DNA from: Avena insularis
Taxonomy: Eukaryota; Streptophyta; Magnoliopsida; Poales; Poaceae
Direction: 5' to 3'
Assembly (NCBI GenBank): GCA_023614405.1
Contig: CM042687.1
Coordinates: forward strand, 240,648,292 to 240,712,291
DNA: 64,000 bases
Positions 23,612 to 35,700 of the stretch are shown piece after piece. Within the stretch, counting starts at the first letter, position 1. The number at the start of each line of letters is the position of its first letter. The translations under genes and the position numbers were made by a program. The notes under the pieces are model-generated. The model searched no databases, was not told where the DNA came from, and saw only the letters and a program-made list of their open reading frames with translations.

Positions 23612-25617
23612 CACCATGATATTTGATACATCCGTCAAGAACAATCCTAAATCATCATACTTATTATGCGGATAATCAATCCTAACCTTTCAATTACACA
23701 ACCTAGTATAGGCACCTCCCCTATGAGTTTGGCCTCCCAACCATGACCATCTTTCATCTTGGGCACTGCATAGGTGGACAGTCATATTCACAAGGTAGCC
23801 TGAGCTCACCTAGTTCCGCGAGGGAACCCATACTAAGACATATAAACTTCTAGTCAAGCCCTACCCAAATTCGGGTATTATGGTTGGACGGTAAATGTTG
23901 GAATGGTATCGCATCCTAACCCAACTATTAGTTTTTATCAAAGTCAAGTCACATCCTTTCATTCACCATTATCTTCAAAGTCATTGTGTCCATAACACAT
24001 GTTAAAGAATTTTAGTAGAATGACTCATCATTCCAAGGTTTCCATAATTATTTGTTCCCAACTAGCGATCCGGTTTAATTTAGCACTAGCATCTATCAAA
24101 TGGGGGTGTCACTAGTTGTGGGGTACTAAGCTGGTGTATCTATTCTCCACAAGTTCCAAGCTCTTAGGGACACTCTCCTCATTATCTGATAATCATCCAA
24201 TTAATTACCTACAGAACAACTTTGCGAAAGATAAGGCTTGCAATAAAACTGGGATTTGTTATAGTAAAAAAAGGGGTATCACAAAGGCTTGCAAGTTGGA
24301 CTTGCATGGTTTAGCTTGCTTGCTTAGATAGAATAGCTTTCATAATGTATCTTGCATGGTATAACATGCTCAGTATAGCTTGCCTTGATTGGTAAGGTGG
24401 TCGAAGTTCTCTTCTTCGTCATCGTAGAATTCCTCCTCATCGTAGCCCGGGATGATACTAGCGTCTATAAATAGATACGAGGTACACAATCACCAAACAA
24501 TACTTAACTACTTCTACTTATCACACAAGCGTCGCACTAGATGATCTAGCATCATCTCTATCATTACAAGAAAAGGGTGATAAGATTTTATTTATCTTAG
24601 TTTTAGGAAAGTAATTTCTACTCATTGGAAATTTTCTTAGGATTTAATATTCTCCAAATTAAAAATATGGGATCATATTGACACATGTCATGACCACATA
24701 TTCTAATACTTGAGAATGTGATTTAAAAAGGTTGGCCTAATTTATAAAGTTTAACCCTATTATTTAATAATATTTAAGGGGCTAAAAATGACTAGAAAGT
24801 CATTCTTTTAGTTTTGGTCCATGTCTACTGTATGTAACTATGTAGATTTTTACTTATTCATAAAGGTCTTGTCAAATGTAATTTTTGAGAGTTGGAAACA
24901 ACTCAAAATCACTTATGGTTGATTTTAGAAAAATGTTTGAAGTTGCAAAAGCTTCTGGCTTCTTATTTTTACTGAGGGTGATCCATAGTTTTAAACTGTT
25001 TGAATCCAACAGGAGTGATTAAAGATTTTCATCAACTTTCAAACAAAATTGGATTCATTCAATTTGGTGCAGTGAATCTCTCTGAATTGATTTTTAAAGT
25101 TCACTACAGAAAAGGTTTTTGAATCAAAATAAAAAGAATAGGTTTGAATTACTGGGCTCGCGCGGGAAACGTTACTTGGCTGGCCCAGCTGCACAGCACG
25201 CACAGCGGGCTCACTCAGGCTGGTACCATGCGTTAGCGGGTCATCTAACACGAAGCGGTATTGATCAATATTAGCCCTACGATTACAACACGATCTACGG
25301 TCTAGGTTCAGCATCTATGTCGCGGTGCTCCGGCGAGATTCTAACCTAGCAGCACGGCGGGGGTGGTTGTGGGCTTACCAGGGCTCCAGCTAGGGTCGGC
25401 GGTGCGGGCGAACGAGATTGTCGATGACGACGAGTCTAATGGTGGTCACGGCGGCTCCTGCGGTGGCTCCAATCGACGACGCCTTTCCCTCACGGCGGCG
25501 GTAGACTCCGATCAAATTCTGGCGACAAGGTCCTCGCCTTGCTCCGGGAACAGGTCAGGGGTGTTTCTGAGGGGGAGAGGAGTAGAATGGTGTGAAGATT
25601 GAGGCTGGGGGTGGTCT

Positions 25618-25626
25618 CTATTTATA
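25618..25626 (-). promoter_or_regulatory. LTR TATA box, element A right LTR
   Basis: The minus strand reads TATAAATAG; same box as 875-883. This is the copy that would drive transcription of the element. Confidence 0.55.
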
Positions 25627-26839
25627 CCCTCGAGGGTGAGGCAGTGCGGCATGGTCAGGGCTCGTCGGCAACGTTGCAATAAGTCGAGCTAGGCATGGAG
25701 AAGGGCATGGGTCGACATGGTTGGGTGTGGCGATCGTCATGCGAGTGGTGGCTCGACAAGGGGCAGTCTTAGTTGGTCGGGCGACATTGGCGCTCTGTAC
25801 GGGTACGGCGGCGTTCGTCAGCTAGTACGATGGTCAAGGGGTCACGCGGTGGCCAATGGACAGAGAGGTCGAGTCGCGACATGTCTGCGCGAGGCAGCTT
25901 TAGCGCTCTCTCGTGCTCTCGGCATGTCCGTGTCTTAAATGGGCGTGGCCGTTCTAGGGTCTCTACAGCTCGCCGTTGGTCGAGGGGTGGTCAGCGAGGG
26001 GCGGTGAGGTCATGGCTACTATCTAGACATCATGAGCGAGTGAGGCGCGGCCTGTGGCATGCTGCCCATGTCCAAGTGACATGGTGAGCTCGGGTACCAC
26101 TGGCATTGATCAAATCAGTGAAGATGAATGGCTCAATTGCATGGCTGGGTACTTGGGATGATCATGGGTGAGCTATAGTAATGATTTTGAGTACAAAGGA
26201 TGAGCAATTGATTGATCACAAAAAGTAGATAGTTGGTAGTTGTACTGTGATCACCAAGTGTTCGATCAAATGGCCGCATGAACATAACCATCACCAAATT
26301 CAATGATTTTTGGTGAGTGATCTGATACTAATATGGGTAGTCTCTGGGTGCAATGGTTTGCCAAGGGGTGTTGGTTTGAGTTGTTTTCCAAAATTGGCTA
26401 TCTTAACATATGAGATAGATTCAAATTTGAATTGCCTCTCAAAAGAGTTTGAAAATGTTTCTACAAGGTTTGTGAGTTCCATTTGGTTCAGTGTCACTAG
26501 GTCTAACAAGGGGTGAAAATAAATGGGAAAGTTTATGTTTGAGATTAGTTGCTAGGGATGCTCAAAGTGTGCTAGTGGTTAACTTTGGCAGAAATGACCA
26601 TTAGGTCTTATGCCTTAATACTTTTATTTTCTTTTGTGTTGATTTGATTTGATAGTGACCTAGATGATATGGTTTTGATCTATAAACCATTTACCGTCAT
26701 TTACAAAAATCAAACATGGCATTTCAAGCATTCATACACTTACTCAATAAGATTTGAATTTAATTAATAAAAGATTTTGTTAACCCTAATCTTGATTAAA
26801 TAGGGAATGATCTTCATTAATATTTTTGGGGTGTTATAG

Positions 26840-27125
26840 TTATGGAAGATCTCGTCCCTATTAATGAATCTTTGCTAGGGAATATATTGCAGTTGTAGAA
26901 CCCCGCGACCCTTGGTTTGCAGATTATGCTAATTTCCTTGTAGGTAAGTTTATACCAAAAGGAATGGATTACAATCAAAGGAAGAAATTCTTTAATGATT
27001 TAAAACATTACTTTTGGGATGAACCTTACTTATATATGCACAGTTTTGATGGGATAATCAGGAAGTCTTAACCCGAGCATGAGATGAAGGACATTCTTAA
27101 ATCTTGTCATGATAGCCCTTATGGA
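26840..27125 (+). pseudogene. pol: Element F RNase H / integrase zinc-finger start
   Basis: From about 26880 the frame reads VEPRDPWFADYANFLVGK, KFFNDLKHYFWDEPYLYMH, FDGIIRKS, one stop (TAA), and then the first half of the integrase zinc finger CHDSPYG. The solo LTR G interrupts exactly here, and the frame continues GGYHAGQRTAAKL at 29701. This pattern is typical of the Athila/Sabrina pol. Confidence 0.8.
27121..27125. repeat. Left TSD of solo LTR G
   Basis: ATGGA; perfect copy at 29701-29705. Confidence 0.95.
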
Positions 27126-27819
27126 TGTGACACCCCCGGGATTAAGGCTAGACAAATCCCAGACCTTGGTCTGATCATAAGCCTAACCTATTCTCGGAAG
27201 CATACAAAGAAATAATCGGCAACACAATAGTGACCCTACGACACAAAATTATTACAAGAAGCTCATAAATGAGCGAAGAACCAAAATAATATAAGCAGAG
27301 GTCACTGACCACAAACATCAAACAAAAAAAGGAAAATTATGCTATTAAGTATAGCAAACTTAATAAATGGCCTAAGAGGCCTGAAGTATAATGATGACGT
27401 CCAATCCATAGATCCTAGAATGCTGAATGGGAACCCCAAGCTACTCATCAATGTCGATGCCGTAAAGAACTCATATTTTGTGGTAACACTTACTCTACTG
27501 CAAAAGCATCAACGAAGCAAGGGTGAGTACAGGGTGTACTCCGCAAGACTTATGGCTGGTGGAGTTACTTTGCATAAAGCCATCTTTGTTTGTAAAACAA
27601 GAGGGAGAAGAAACTCGACTAGTTGGAATACTTTAAAAGGGGATAAGAGAGCGGTATCTCTAGCTTTGATCATCTTTTTATATCCACCAAATCATCATCA
27701 ACTGAACCTACCAACTAGGATCACCCCCTCGATCCCCGAGGAAGCATCCTTAAGCACACATTACTTACCAAGTTTTATGATTAGGTTCAAATTCTCTATG
27801 ATCTTAGAATTTGTTCCCA

Positions 27820-27880
27820 AGTCGTCCATAACCGTGGACACGTCTTTTCGAAAAGATTAATACCCTATAGGGGTATACAA
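27820..27880 (-). promoter_or_regulatory. Conserved LTR leader hairpin motif (G)
   Basis: GTCCATAACCGTGGACACG, CTTTTCGAAAAG palindrome, then ACCCTATAGGGGTATAC. Same three-block order as in A, D and E. Confidence 0.6.
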
Positions 27881-29162
27881 CTTTATCCACACATACCAAC
27901 AGATTCTTAATGCCAGATCATTAGCCCTGTTCCTTGGAAGGACGGAAGAGAGTGGTTGACCATGACTTTTACCTTGATTTTGCCGAGACCATGAGTCACG
28001 CACTAAGTAGATGCCGCCGTAACGGGTCGAGTACCGAAGACGGTCCCTAGAGATGTGAACAGGATTTGAGATTATGGAGGCCGGGCCTCTCCCATTCCCT
28101 ACCACGCTTACCTACCTGTTATGAATCTTCGATAAGAACCATAATGCATATGCCAAATGGACGGCCTGAACTATGTGACTCATGGAATCTACTAGGCAAG
28201 TTAGTTGGTCGAGGGGGTTTCTAGGCCCCGTGTGGTTGTACGCTAGTCTTGGTTCAAGAGGAAATAACTCAGGTCCTATTAGTGGCAGGTATGGTACTGC
28301 AAAAACCACAACCCACCATGGCCTCCCATACAAGCCTTAGCATGTTTAACTTTTATCTTTGACCATACCATGTCATCCTGTCATACTACCTTCATTTACA
28401 GCTCTGATTCATCAACCAGATGGACCAGTGGTAATAGCTAAGCATGGCTAAGCACAATATATGTAACAGCTCTAGCAATGCTTCATAAGCCAAACCCTAG
28501 TAATGCTAGGAGCAGTGGATCAGGGAGTATAGGCTACAAAGGAATCATGCATCAGATAGTATTACTCTATCTTATTGATAAAAGACTTTGGAACCGTATG
28601 CACATGGCAAGAATTGAAATACTTTGAAAGCATATGATTCATATGTATGAGTGGGGCTTCACTTGCCTTTGCGAGTTGATACCCAACTGTAGAGCTTCAG
28701 GTACATCATCTTGACTTGTTCAATGAAGATCCATTACTTCTTTTCGATGGTGTTGATCTTGGTCTTCGATCTCGATCTCGATATCGTATTCTACCGGGAA
28801 GAACCAAAACACTTGAAAGAGAGAGAAAAACAATCAACACATGGCATTGATGCAATGCTCAAGCAAGAATGCTCAATCAACACACGAGGCAAGGTCGGAC
28901 AGCAACAAATCGACAGCGGCGAGCTCTGTCGGTGGTGGAGAAGACAATGACGTGGGTCTCGACTCAGAGCTCCCGGCTCGATTCCTTTTACAAGGAGAAC
29001 CAGCAAGACGAGGCAGAGTCGACAGTGGCCTCAGATTGCCAAGAGGAGGCCATAGCCGGTGATACGGCGCGACACCTGGCGAGCTAGGGTTTGGTCCTCG
29101 TGCAGGAGATAGAGGAGGGAGAGAAGTGGGGCATGGCTAGGGTTGTCCGCAGCGGCATTCAT

Positions 29163-29172
29163 GTTTATATAG
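29163..29172 (-). promoter_or_regulatory. TATA box of solo LTR G
   Basis: The minus strand reads CTATATAAAC upstream of the GC-rich leader. Promoter role inferred from position. Confidence 0.45.
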
Positions 29173-29700
29173 GCGAATGCGGGTGGGCGCGGCACCGAGG
29201 TGCTTCGCGTCAGGGACGAAGACGACGGGCGAATGCACAAAGTGGTACGGTCCAGATGGGCCGGCTTGGGCCCCGGGTGGGCTGGTGCTGGCTGCTGCTG
29301 CGGAGTGGAGGTGCAAGTAGTGGGAGAGGAAGAGATGGGTTGCGGCCCATGTTAGAGTTAGGGATAGGTTTTATTTGCTAAAAACATTTTTCTATTTCTT
29401 TGGTTGTATTTTGAAATTCAAATCTGTTTTGAACATTTCCAAAATACCAGAAATTTTGCAACCATATAAAAATATTGCAGGGCCCTTATAAACAATTTGG
29501 GCTCCATAACATTTTTTATTTTTAAAATATCTAAACCATTTGAATATATTTTAGAGAGAGAGGAGGTAATTAGGGTTTAGGGTTTTATTTCCCCTACTTA
29601 TTTGTCAATGCACATTTTGTTTCGTCCAAGGGAATGCACGCAATGATCATGGTGCACAATCAAACCCTAAGTAATATTTAGGATAACTAGGGGTGTTACA

Positions 29701-29705
29701 ATGGA
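29701..29705. repeat. Right TSD of solo LTR G
   Basis: ATGGA, identical to 27121-27125; the integrase frame of F is continuous through it. Confidence 0.95.
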
Positions 29706-30519
29706 GGATATCATGCTGGTCAACGTACTGCAGCTAAATTGGCCTACATTAGTTAAAGACTCTAACGAATATGTTAAAAATTGTGATGCTTGCCAGCGCA
29801 GGAGTAATATTGGTAAAATACAGGAAATGAATATGAAATATAATTTAGTAATATAACCATTCGATGTATGGGGAATGCACTTTATGGGACCATTTGTCCC
29901 GTCTAATAGTTATACTCATATTCTTGTTATTGCAGATTACATTACTAAATGGGTGGAAGCTATACCTAATTCTCATGCAGATGAAGCTGCCTCCATTAAG
30001 ATGATAAAGGAAATCATTTTACCCAAGTTTGGAGTACCCCAGTTGTTGATTACTGATGGCGAGACTCATTTTATTAAGGGAACTTTTAACAAGGTAGTTC
30101 AGAAATATGGAGTGGACCATCGAGTAGCCTCACCCTACCACCCTCAAACTAGTGGGCAAGTGGAATTATCTAACCGGAAGATCAAGTTCATACTTTAGAA
30201 AATTGTGAACAAGTCAATACTTTTAACAAGGTATTCATGCTTTGGATGAACTCAGAAATGAGGCTTACGAAAATGATAGGATATTTAAAGATAAAATGAA
30301 GAAATGGCATGATCAAAAATAGAGGATAAGGAATTTTAATCGAGGGTTAAGGTTTTTCTTTATAATTCTAGGCTTAAGATTTTTGTACGAAAATTGAAGT
30401 CTAGACGGGAAGGACCTTTTGAGGTCGAGGAGGCATACCATTCGGGAGTAGTAAGATTAAAAAACACTACACCTTATTCGTCATCTTGGGTCGTCAATGG
30501 GCAAAGGCTAAAGCATTAG
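29706..30519 (+). pseudogene. pol: Element F integrase
   Basis: Begins GYHAGQRTAAKL. A small deletion before WPTLVKDSNEYVK shifts the frame, then the zinc-finger cysteines NCDACQRR follow. Core: GMHFMGPF (the first catalytic D is H), ITDGETHF (second D kept) and TSGQVELSNR (E kept), at 29875-30198. After a TAG, C-terminal remnants KSRREGPFEVEEAYHSG and VNGQRLKH are readable to 30519. It has stops and frame changes and lost one DDE residue, so it is dead. Confidence 0.85.
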
Positions 30520-31096
30520 AGAGTCAGGAGGTTAATACTGCCAAAGTAGCTTCTTTGATTTCATAGAAGATTTTAATGGAATGGGATAACAAAATCATAG
30601 GTTCATGTATTTTTTCTGGTTTGAAACCTTTTTAGCTTGTTTCATCTTTTTCTTTAACTCTCTTTTATTATTCTGATCTTACTCGGATGTTTTATGACCT
30701 CGTATGGGCGGGAAATACGGGCAGCCGCGCCCATACCACTGGTCGTTATCAGCACGGGACCCTCCGAGCATTTTTCTCCGTATAAATACGACTAGGCCAT
30801 ATGAGCGCGCGTGCCCCGTACTGCAGGTCATTACCGGAACAGTTTTAGTCCTCTATTTGATCGTACTTAGTAAAAAAATAGAAAATACAGAGTAGGCGGT
30901 AAGTTATAGGTATGGGCACGTGGTACGAAAGGGATCCGCATGTACCGACCCCGTTACTGACTCCATAGGCTATCTTATTAGCCTAATTGACTTCTTTCTT
31001 TTTCTTTATCGCTTTGAATTGAAAAATCTCAGATCTTTAGCCGCCTTTTCTAAACCTTTGTAATGAAAACTCAGATCTCTTGATCGTTCGAGGGTT
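30520..31096 (+). promoter_or_regulatory. Non-coding segment with LTR-like promoter module, element F
   Basis: After an AT-rich stretch, a GC-rich block (GGCGGGAAATACGG, CCGCGCCCATACCACTGG at 30707-30742) is followed by TATAAATA (30781-30788) and a leader of about 310 nt to the 3' ORF ATG. The F LTR has a similar block (GGCGGGGCCGCCCATACCG at about 36339). Same arrangement as 9990-10248 in element B. Promoter role is inferred. Confidence 0.4.
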
Positions 31097-31711
31097 ATGC
31101 AGCCTTTTCATATCAAGCAGATCTGGACCAAGAAGGATGACGCATCTCAAGCTCAAGCTAAGAAGAAGGAATCTAAGGAAGACACTTCGTCCTCCTCGCT
31201 CCACGAGCCGCCACAAGTCATTCCTCTCCCTAACTAGGAACATATGTTTTCCACAGAAGTTGGAGATGCTTAGGCACGTGGAGCAAAGGAAGACCAATGA
31301 AGAGTACCCACAAAATCCTTATAGGAATAATTTGTGTAGATCTTGTCTCAAATCTCCTCCTGGATCTTCTTTTCACAAAGAAGAAAAGCGCGATGAGATT
31401 TGAGAAAAGATCGAAAGTCTTTAGAAAATTTCTAAAACTTGTGTTGAAACTATTGGGAAGGAGTTGATTCTTACTAGATGATGTGCAAAGACCTAGAAAT
31501 AATGGTCGATGAAATTAACGGTAGAGTACAACTCCTAACCAAGATTATAATGGAGATGGTTCATGACAGGAAGATTATAAGCAAGATAATCACCGAACTC
31601 TAGGCTAGAGTTATGGAGATGTCCACCAGATTTGCATGTATTGCTCATGCCTGCAGCCTCAAAGCTGACGAAGAGGAAGGGGAAGATAATTTCTTCACCC
31701 CTAAGGAGTAA
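31097..31711 (+). pseudogene. Element F small 3' ORF
   Basis: ATG at 31097 opens MQPFHIKQIWTKKDDASQAQ with a lysine/serine-rich start. It is broken by stops from about 31235, a frame change and further stops. The last readable part is EIMVDEINGRVQLLTKIIME, ending EEEGEDNFFTPKE with TAA at 31709-31711. Position and C-terminal style parallel the 3' ORF of element B (10249-10701). No membrane or catalytic motif is seen, and the function is not known. Confidence 0.5.
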
Positions 31712-32533
31712 GAAAACATAGTGAATTATTTGATCCACTGATTTGATTCCAAGACTGGGGGATCTATGAGAACCTTGTAAATCTATCTTATAGTTTTTAG
31801 CATATTTACTTTTCTGCATGCATGTTAGACTTTAATTCCAGAGTTTACATTAGTTGCATCAACTTCAAGTTCCCTTTATTCAAGAGATGATTTATATCTA
31901 TTGGGTTGCGAGACTTTATGATATTCGTAGTATTTTATGATTTATGATTATTATATTAGATGATTGAACTAGCTTGAGTGTTATGATACTTGTATAGCTA
32001 TCATGATTTTTAGGGACTTCCAAACCAAAAATAGTATTGATTAGGCTATGAGAAGAAAAATTCTGGCAGCATATTATAATTAAGAGTTTTCTTCGTAGCC
32101 ATAAAAGTAGTGAGCATGATCAAACAACTGAACAATATATGTGAAAAGTAAAGAATGAGATATGCATGTTTAGAAAAAATGAAAAAGAAGCAAAAAGAGA
32201 GAACAACTAAAAAAATCAAGAGGAAAAGAGTGATCATGAATCTTCATTAGTAAACCAAGCGCTCAATATCTAAACTCAATGATTATATGATATGTTAAAT
32301 CACTAGAAGATTCTTATAATTTCATTAATACTAGATAAGGTGTGGAAGCCTCTAAATCATGTAATGTGTATGGGTATGATAATACCCCCGACGCTTCTCT
32401 ACATCCGATGTTGTATTCATTTTTCAAATTTTTGCCTCATTTATTGTAATGACTCGTGTCTCATGAACATGTTGATCTTGTCCATAAGCCACCATCTTTC
32501 TCGGGGACAAGCAAGATCCTAGTTTGGGGGAGT
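31712..32533 (+). other. Element F 3' untranslated region and PPT
   Basis: AT-rich, non-coding. A first CTGGGGGATC lies near 31754. The polypurine tract TTTGGGGGAGT lies at 32523-32533, directly before the LTR start TGATGAGTCC. Confidence 0.7.
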
Positions 32534-32732
32534 TGATGAGTCCAAATTTAAGCATATTTACCTTTTGTTTTACACAAATAGAGTAGGGATCTTTGTATTT
32601 CAATGCGTTTGCATGCACCTTTTGTCTTTATTTCAGCAGGATCCCAAATTACTAAGTCTATTATGAACATATCAATTAAAGCTATCATATTATACTATAA
32701 TATGGTATTTTAAGTGATAAAAGTCATTTTAT
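32534..32732 (+). mobile_element. Element F 3' LTR, first part
   Basis: Starts TGATGAGTCCAAATTTAAGC right after the PPT and is interrupted by the LINE after 199 bp. Confidence 0.8.
32719..32732. repeat. Left TSD of the LINE
   Basis: AAAAGTCATTTTAT, perfect 14-bp copy at 36254-36267. Confidence 0.95.
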
Positions 32733-35700
32733 CACTTAAGTGATAAGATCGTTTTGTCCTAAACGTTTTAACCAATTTATCTTCTCACCATCGCTTGGGG
32801 CATCTGGAGGTATTATTGTCTTATGGAACAGTTTTATGTTCAGAGGAGAACTAATAGAAATAAACAGAGCTGCAATCAAAGTAAAATTCACCCCTTCACA
32901 CAACTCTGAAAATTGGACTTTAGTGAATGTATATGGGCCTTGCAAAGGTCAGGAGAGAGACAATTTTGTACAATGGCTTTATGATTTGCAAATACCTGTC
33001 CATGACCACTGGTTGTTAGTAGGGGATTTCAACTTTATTCGATCAGTTGAGAATAGGAATAAAGATGGGGCTGACATGAATCTTAGTCACCTTGGCCTTA
33101 TTGAGTTGCCTTTAAAAGGAAGAAACTTCACTTGGTCCAGTATGCAGGACAACCCACTATTAGAATAGCTTGACTAGTTCTTCACTTCTTGCAATTGGAC
33201 ACTCCAATATCCCAACACTATGGTCAATCCACTATCAAAAACAACTTCTGATCGCATTCCTTGTGTGGTAAACATTTCCACAAACATTCAAAAAGCAAAA
33301 AAAATTAGATTTGAGAATATGTGGCTTCAGCAACCTGGTTTTATTGATGTGGTTAAGCAAGCTTGGGGAAAGCCAGTTAAGGAAGGTCCTATTACCAACA
33401 TGATAACTGCAAAGTTCAAAAATACAAGATATGCTCTTAAAAAGTGGGGGAAAAGGCTGTCTCATATCAAAGCTCTGATAGAAAAATGTAATAAGGTCAT
33501 TCTAATGCTTGATGATATTGAAGATAAGAGAATTCTCATCAGACCTGAATTTAATTTCAGTAATATTGTAAAGCTACACCTTAAAAGATTATTGAATATT
33601 CAGTCAACCTATTGGAGGAATAAATGCACAATAAGATGGGTAAAGTTTGGAGGAGAAAATTCAAAAAAAAATCATGCTAAGGCCACAGAAAGGTACAGGC
33701 GCGATGTGATCAATGAGATAAAAGATGAACATGGAAATACATTAATCAATCACAATGACAAAGCTGATGCATTATGGAGATGTTATAAGAAACGAATGGG
33801 GGTTTCTACTAGTGTTGAGAATAGAGCAGATCTACCAGAATTGATTCAAGAAGTGGATAATCTACTAGGATGTAGTAAAATTTATGAAAACTGACAAGGC
33901 ACCAGGCCCTGATGGATTCAATGGAGCTTTTGTTAAAAAATGTTGGCATATTATTAAAGATGATTTTATCAAGCTGTGTCATGATTTCCATAAGGGCCTC
34001 ACACCAATTGAGAGCATAAATGGTTCCTATATCACTCTGGTTCCAAAAAAGAATGGCCCTAAGACAGTTAATGACTTTATAACCATTTCTCTCACAAATA
34101 CCTGTTTGAAATTTCTGACTAAACTAGCTGCCAACAGACTTCAGAAGGAAATAAAGAGATGTATTCATAACAACCAATATGGATTTATTAAGTGCAGAAC
34201 AATACATGATTGTCTTTGTTGGACTTTTGAATATTTGCATCAATGCAATGTTTCTAAGAGGATAACAATAATTATCAAGATGGATTTTGAAAAGGCTTTT
34301 GACACTATTGAACATGAAGCAATTATCAGGATTCTGAGGTGTAAGGTATTTGATGAAGTTTTTATTGGCTGGGTAAAAGCAATTCGCTCTTCTGGTTCGT
34401 CCTCTATATTGCTGAATGGTGTTCCAGGAAGAAACTTTTATTGTAAGTGTGGGGTTAGACAGGGTGACCCCCTATCTCCTTTACTGTATGTACTAGGAGG
34501 GGACCTATTACAAAGTTTCATAAACAAGGCTTATATAGATGGAAGACTGAGAAATCCTATCCCAAATAGAGGAACCTATGACTTCCCTATTGTTCAATAT
34601 GTTGATGACACCATGATTTTCACGCAAGCGGATCCTGATTAGTTACTTATACTAAAAGAAATATTGGATGAGTATTACTCCTTCACGGGACTAAAAGTCA
34701 ACTTTCATAAATCTGCTCTGATTCCAACCAATATGAATGAAGATGATGCCGGTTTGCTTGCTTTGGAAATTGGCTGTATTACTGCTACCCTACCATTTCC
34801 ATACCTAGGTTTTCCTATGGGGATTACAAAACCAACTATCAAAGATATGTCACCTTTAATTGATAGAGTGGAAAGAAGGCTTACTACCACTGCCTCCTTC
34901 CTTTGTTATGGAGATAGGTTAATCCTTGTAAACTCTGTGATTTCCTCAATGCCTCTACACTACCTATGTTCACTTGAAATTCCAAAAGGAGTCTTTGAAG
35001 TAATAAATAGAGCAAGAAGGCACTGTTTATGGAGGAAAAAGAAAGAAGATGGGAGGATAAACTCCCTTGCCTCATGGGACATGATTTGCAAGCCAAAAGT
35101 GAAAGGTGGTTTAGGCATAATAAATTTGGAAATTCAAAACAAATGTCTACTCATGAAACATCTGCACAAATTGTACAATAATGAGGATCTTCCATGGGTA
35201 AAGTTGGTTAAAAATGCTTATTATTACAATGAGGTGCCTCACAATGTTACTGTTTGTGGCTCCTTTTGGTGGAAAAGTATTATGAAATTTGAAGAAGACT
35301 TTCGATCTCTGTCAGTTTGTAAAATTGGTAAAGGTGATTCAGCTTTATTCTGGTTAGATTCTTGGAATAATCTACCTTTAGCCCAGTCTTATCCAAGGCT
35401 TTTCTCTTTTGATCTTGATAAGAATTGCTCAGTTCAACAAGCCATTGCATTAGTACAGATGGAGGAGGCATTTCAACTGCCTTTATCGGATGAAGCCAAT
35501 GCAGAACTTTTAAGCTTACAAATCCAATTGCAACATGTCAGCATTGACCCATATGTACGGGATAAATGAGATAATAAGTTGTCAAAGTCAGGGGATTATT
35601 CTGTAAATATGGTGTACAAATCTCACTTCGATCTGATCCCAGATCATTTCCCTTCTAAGTGGCTATGGAAGAGTAAATGTATGTCAAAGCACAAGGTCTT

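Larger units (their letters stand above)
1..26838 (-). mobile_element. Element A: Ty3/Gypsy chromovirus (Tekay/Del-like), interrupted
   Basis: Long LTR retrotransposon read on the minus strand: 5' LTR 22967-26838, PBS, accessory ORF, gag, protease, RT, RNase H, integrase, chromodomain-like tail, PPT and 3' LTR (1-2081, cut by the window edge). The order PR-RT-RH-INT with a C-terminal chromodomain-like block is that of plant chromoviruses. Element B (with C inside it) is inserted in gag at 5848-20908. Several frameshifts, stops and catalytic-residue losses show the copy is dead. It is inserted in the RNase H/integrase region of element F. Confidence 0.9.
22967..26838 (-). mobile_element. 5' LTR of element A (complete, 3.87 kb)
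   Basis: Starts TGTCAACACCCGG on the plus strand and ends GGGGTGTTATA at 26838; the left copy has TTACA, so the terminal C has mutated. Contains a TATA box (25618-25626), a GC-rich block at about 25150-26090 and the leader hairpin motif (23549-23611). Small ORFs inside have no recognised homology. A TSD cannot be checked because the left end of the element is outside the window. Confidence 0.9.
27126..29700 (-). mobile_element. Solo LTR G (chromovirus type, 2.57 kb)
   Basis: TGTGACACCCCCGGG...GGGGTGTTACA, flanked by a perfect 5-bp TSD (ATGGA), with no PBS, PPT or coding region inside. It contains the leader hairpin motif (27820-27880), a TATA-like box on the minus strand (29163-29172) and a GC-rich block (about 28880-29340). 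The layout is that of the A/C/D/E LTRs but the sequence is a different family. It is most simply explained by recombination between the two LTRs of a former full element. Confidence 0.9.
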
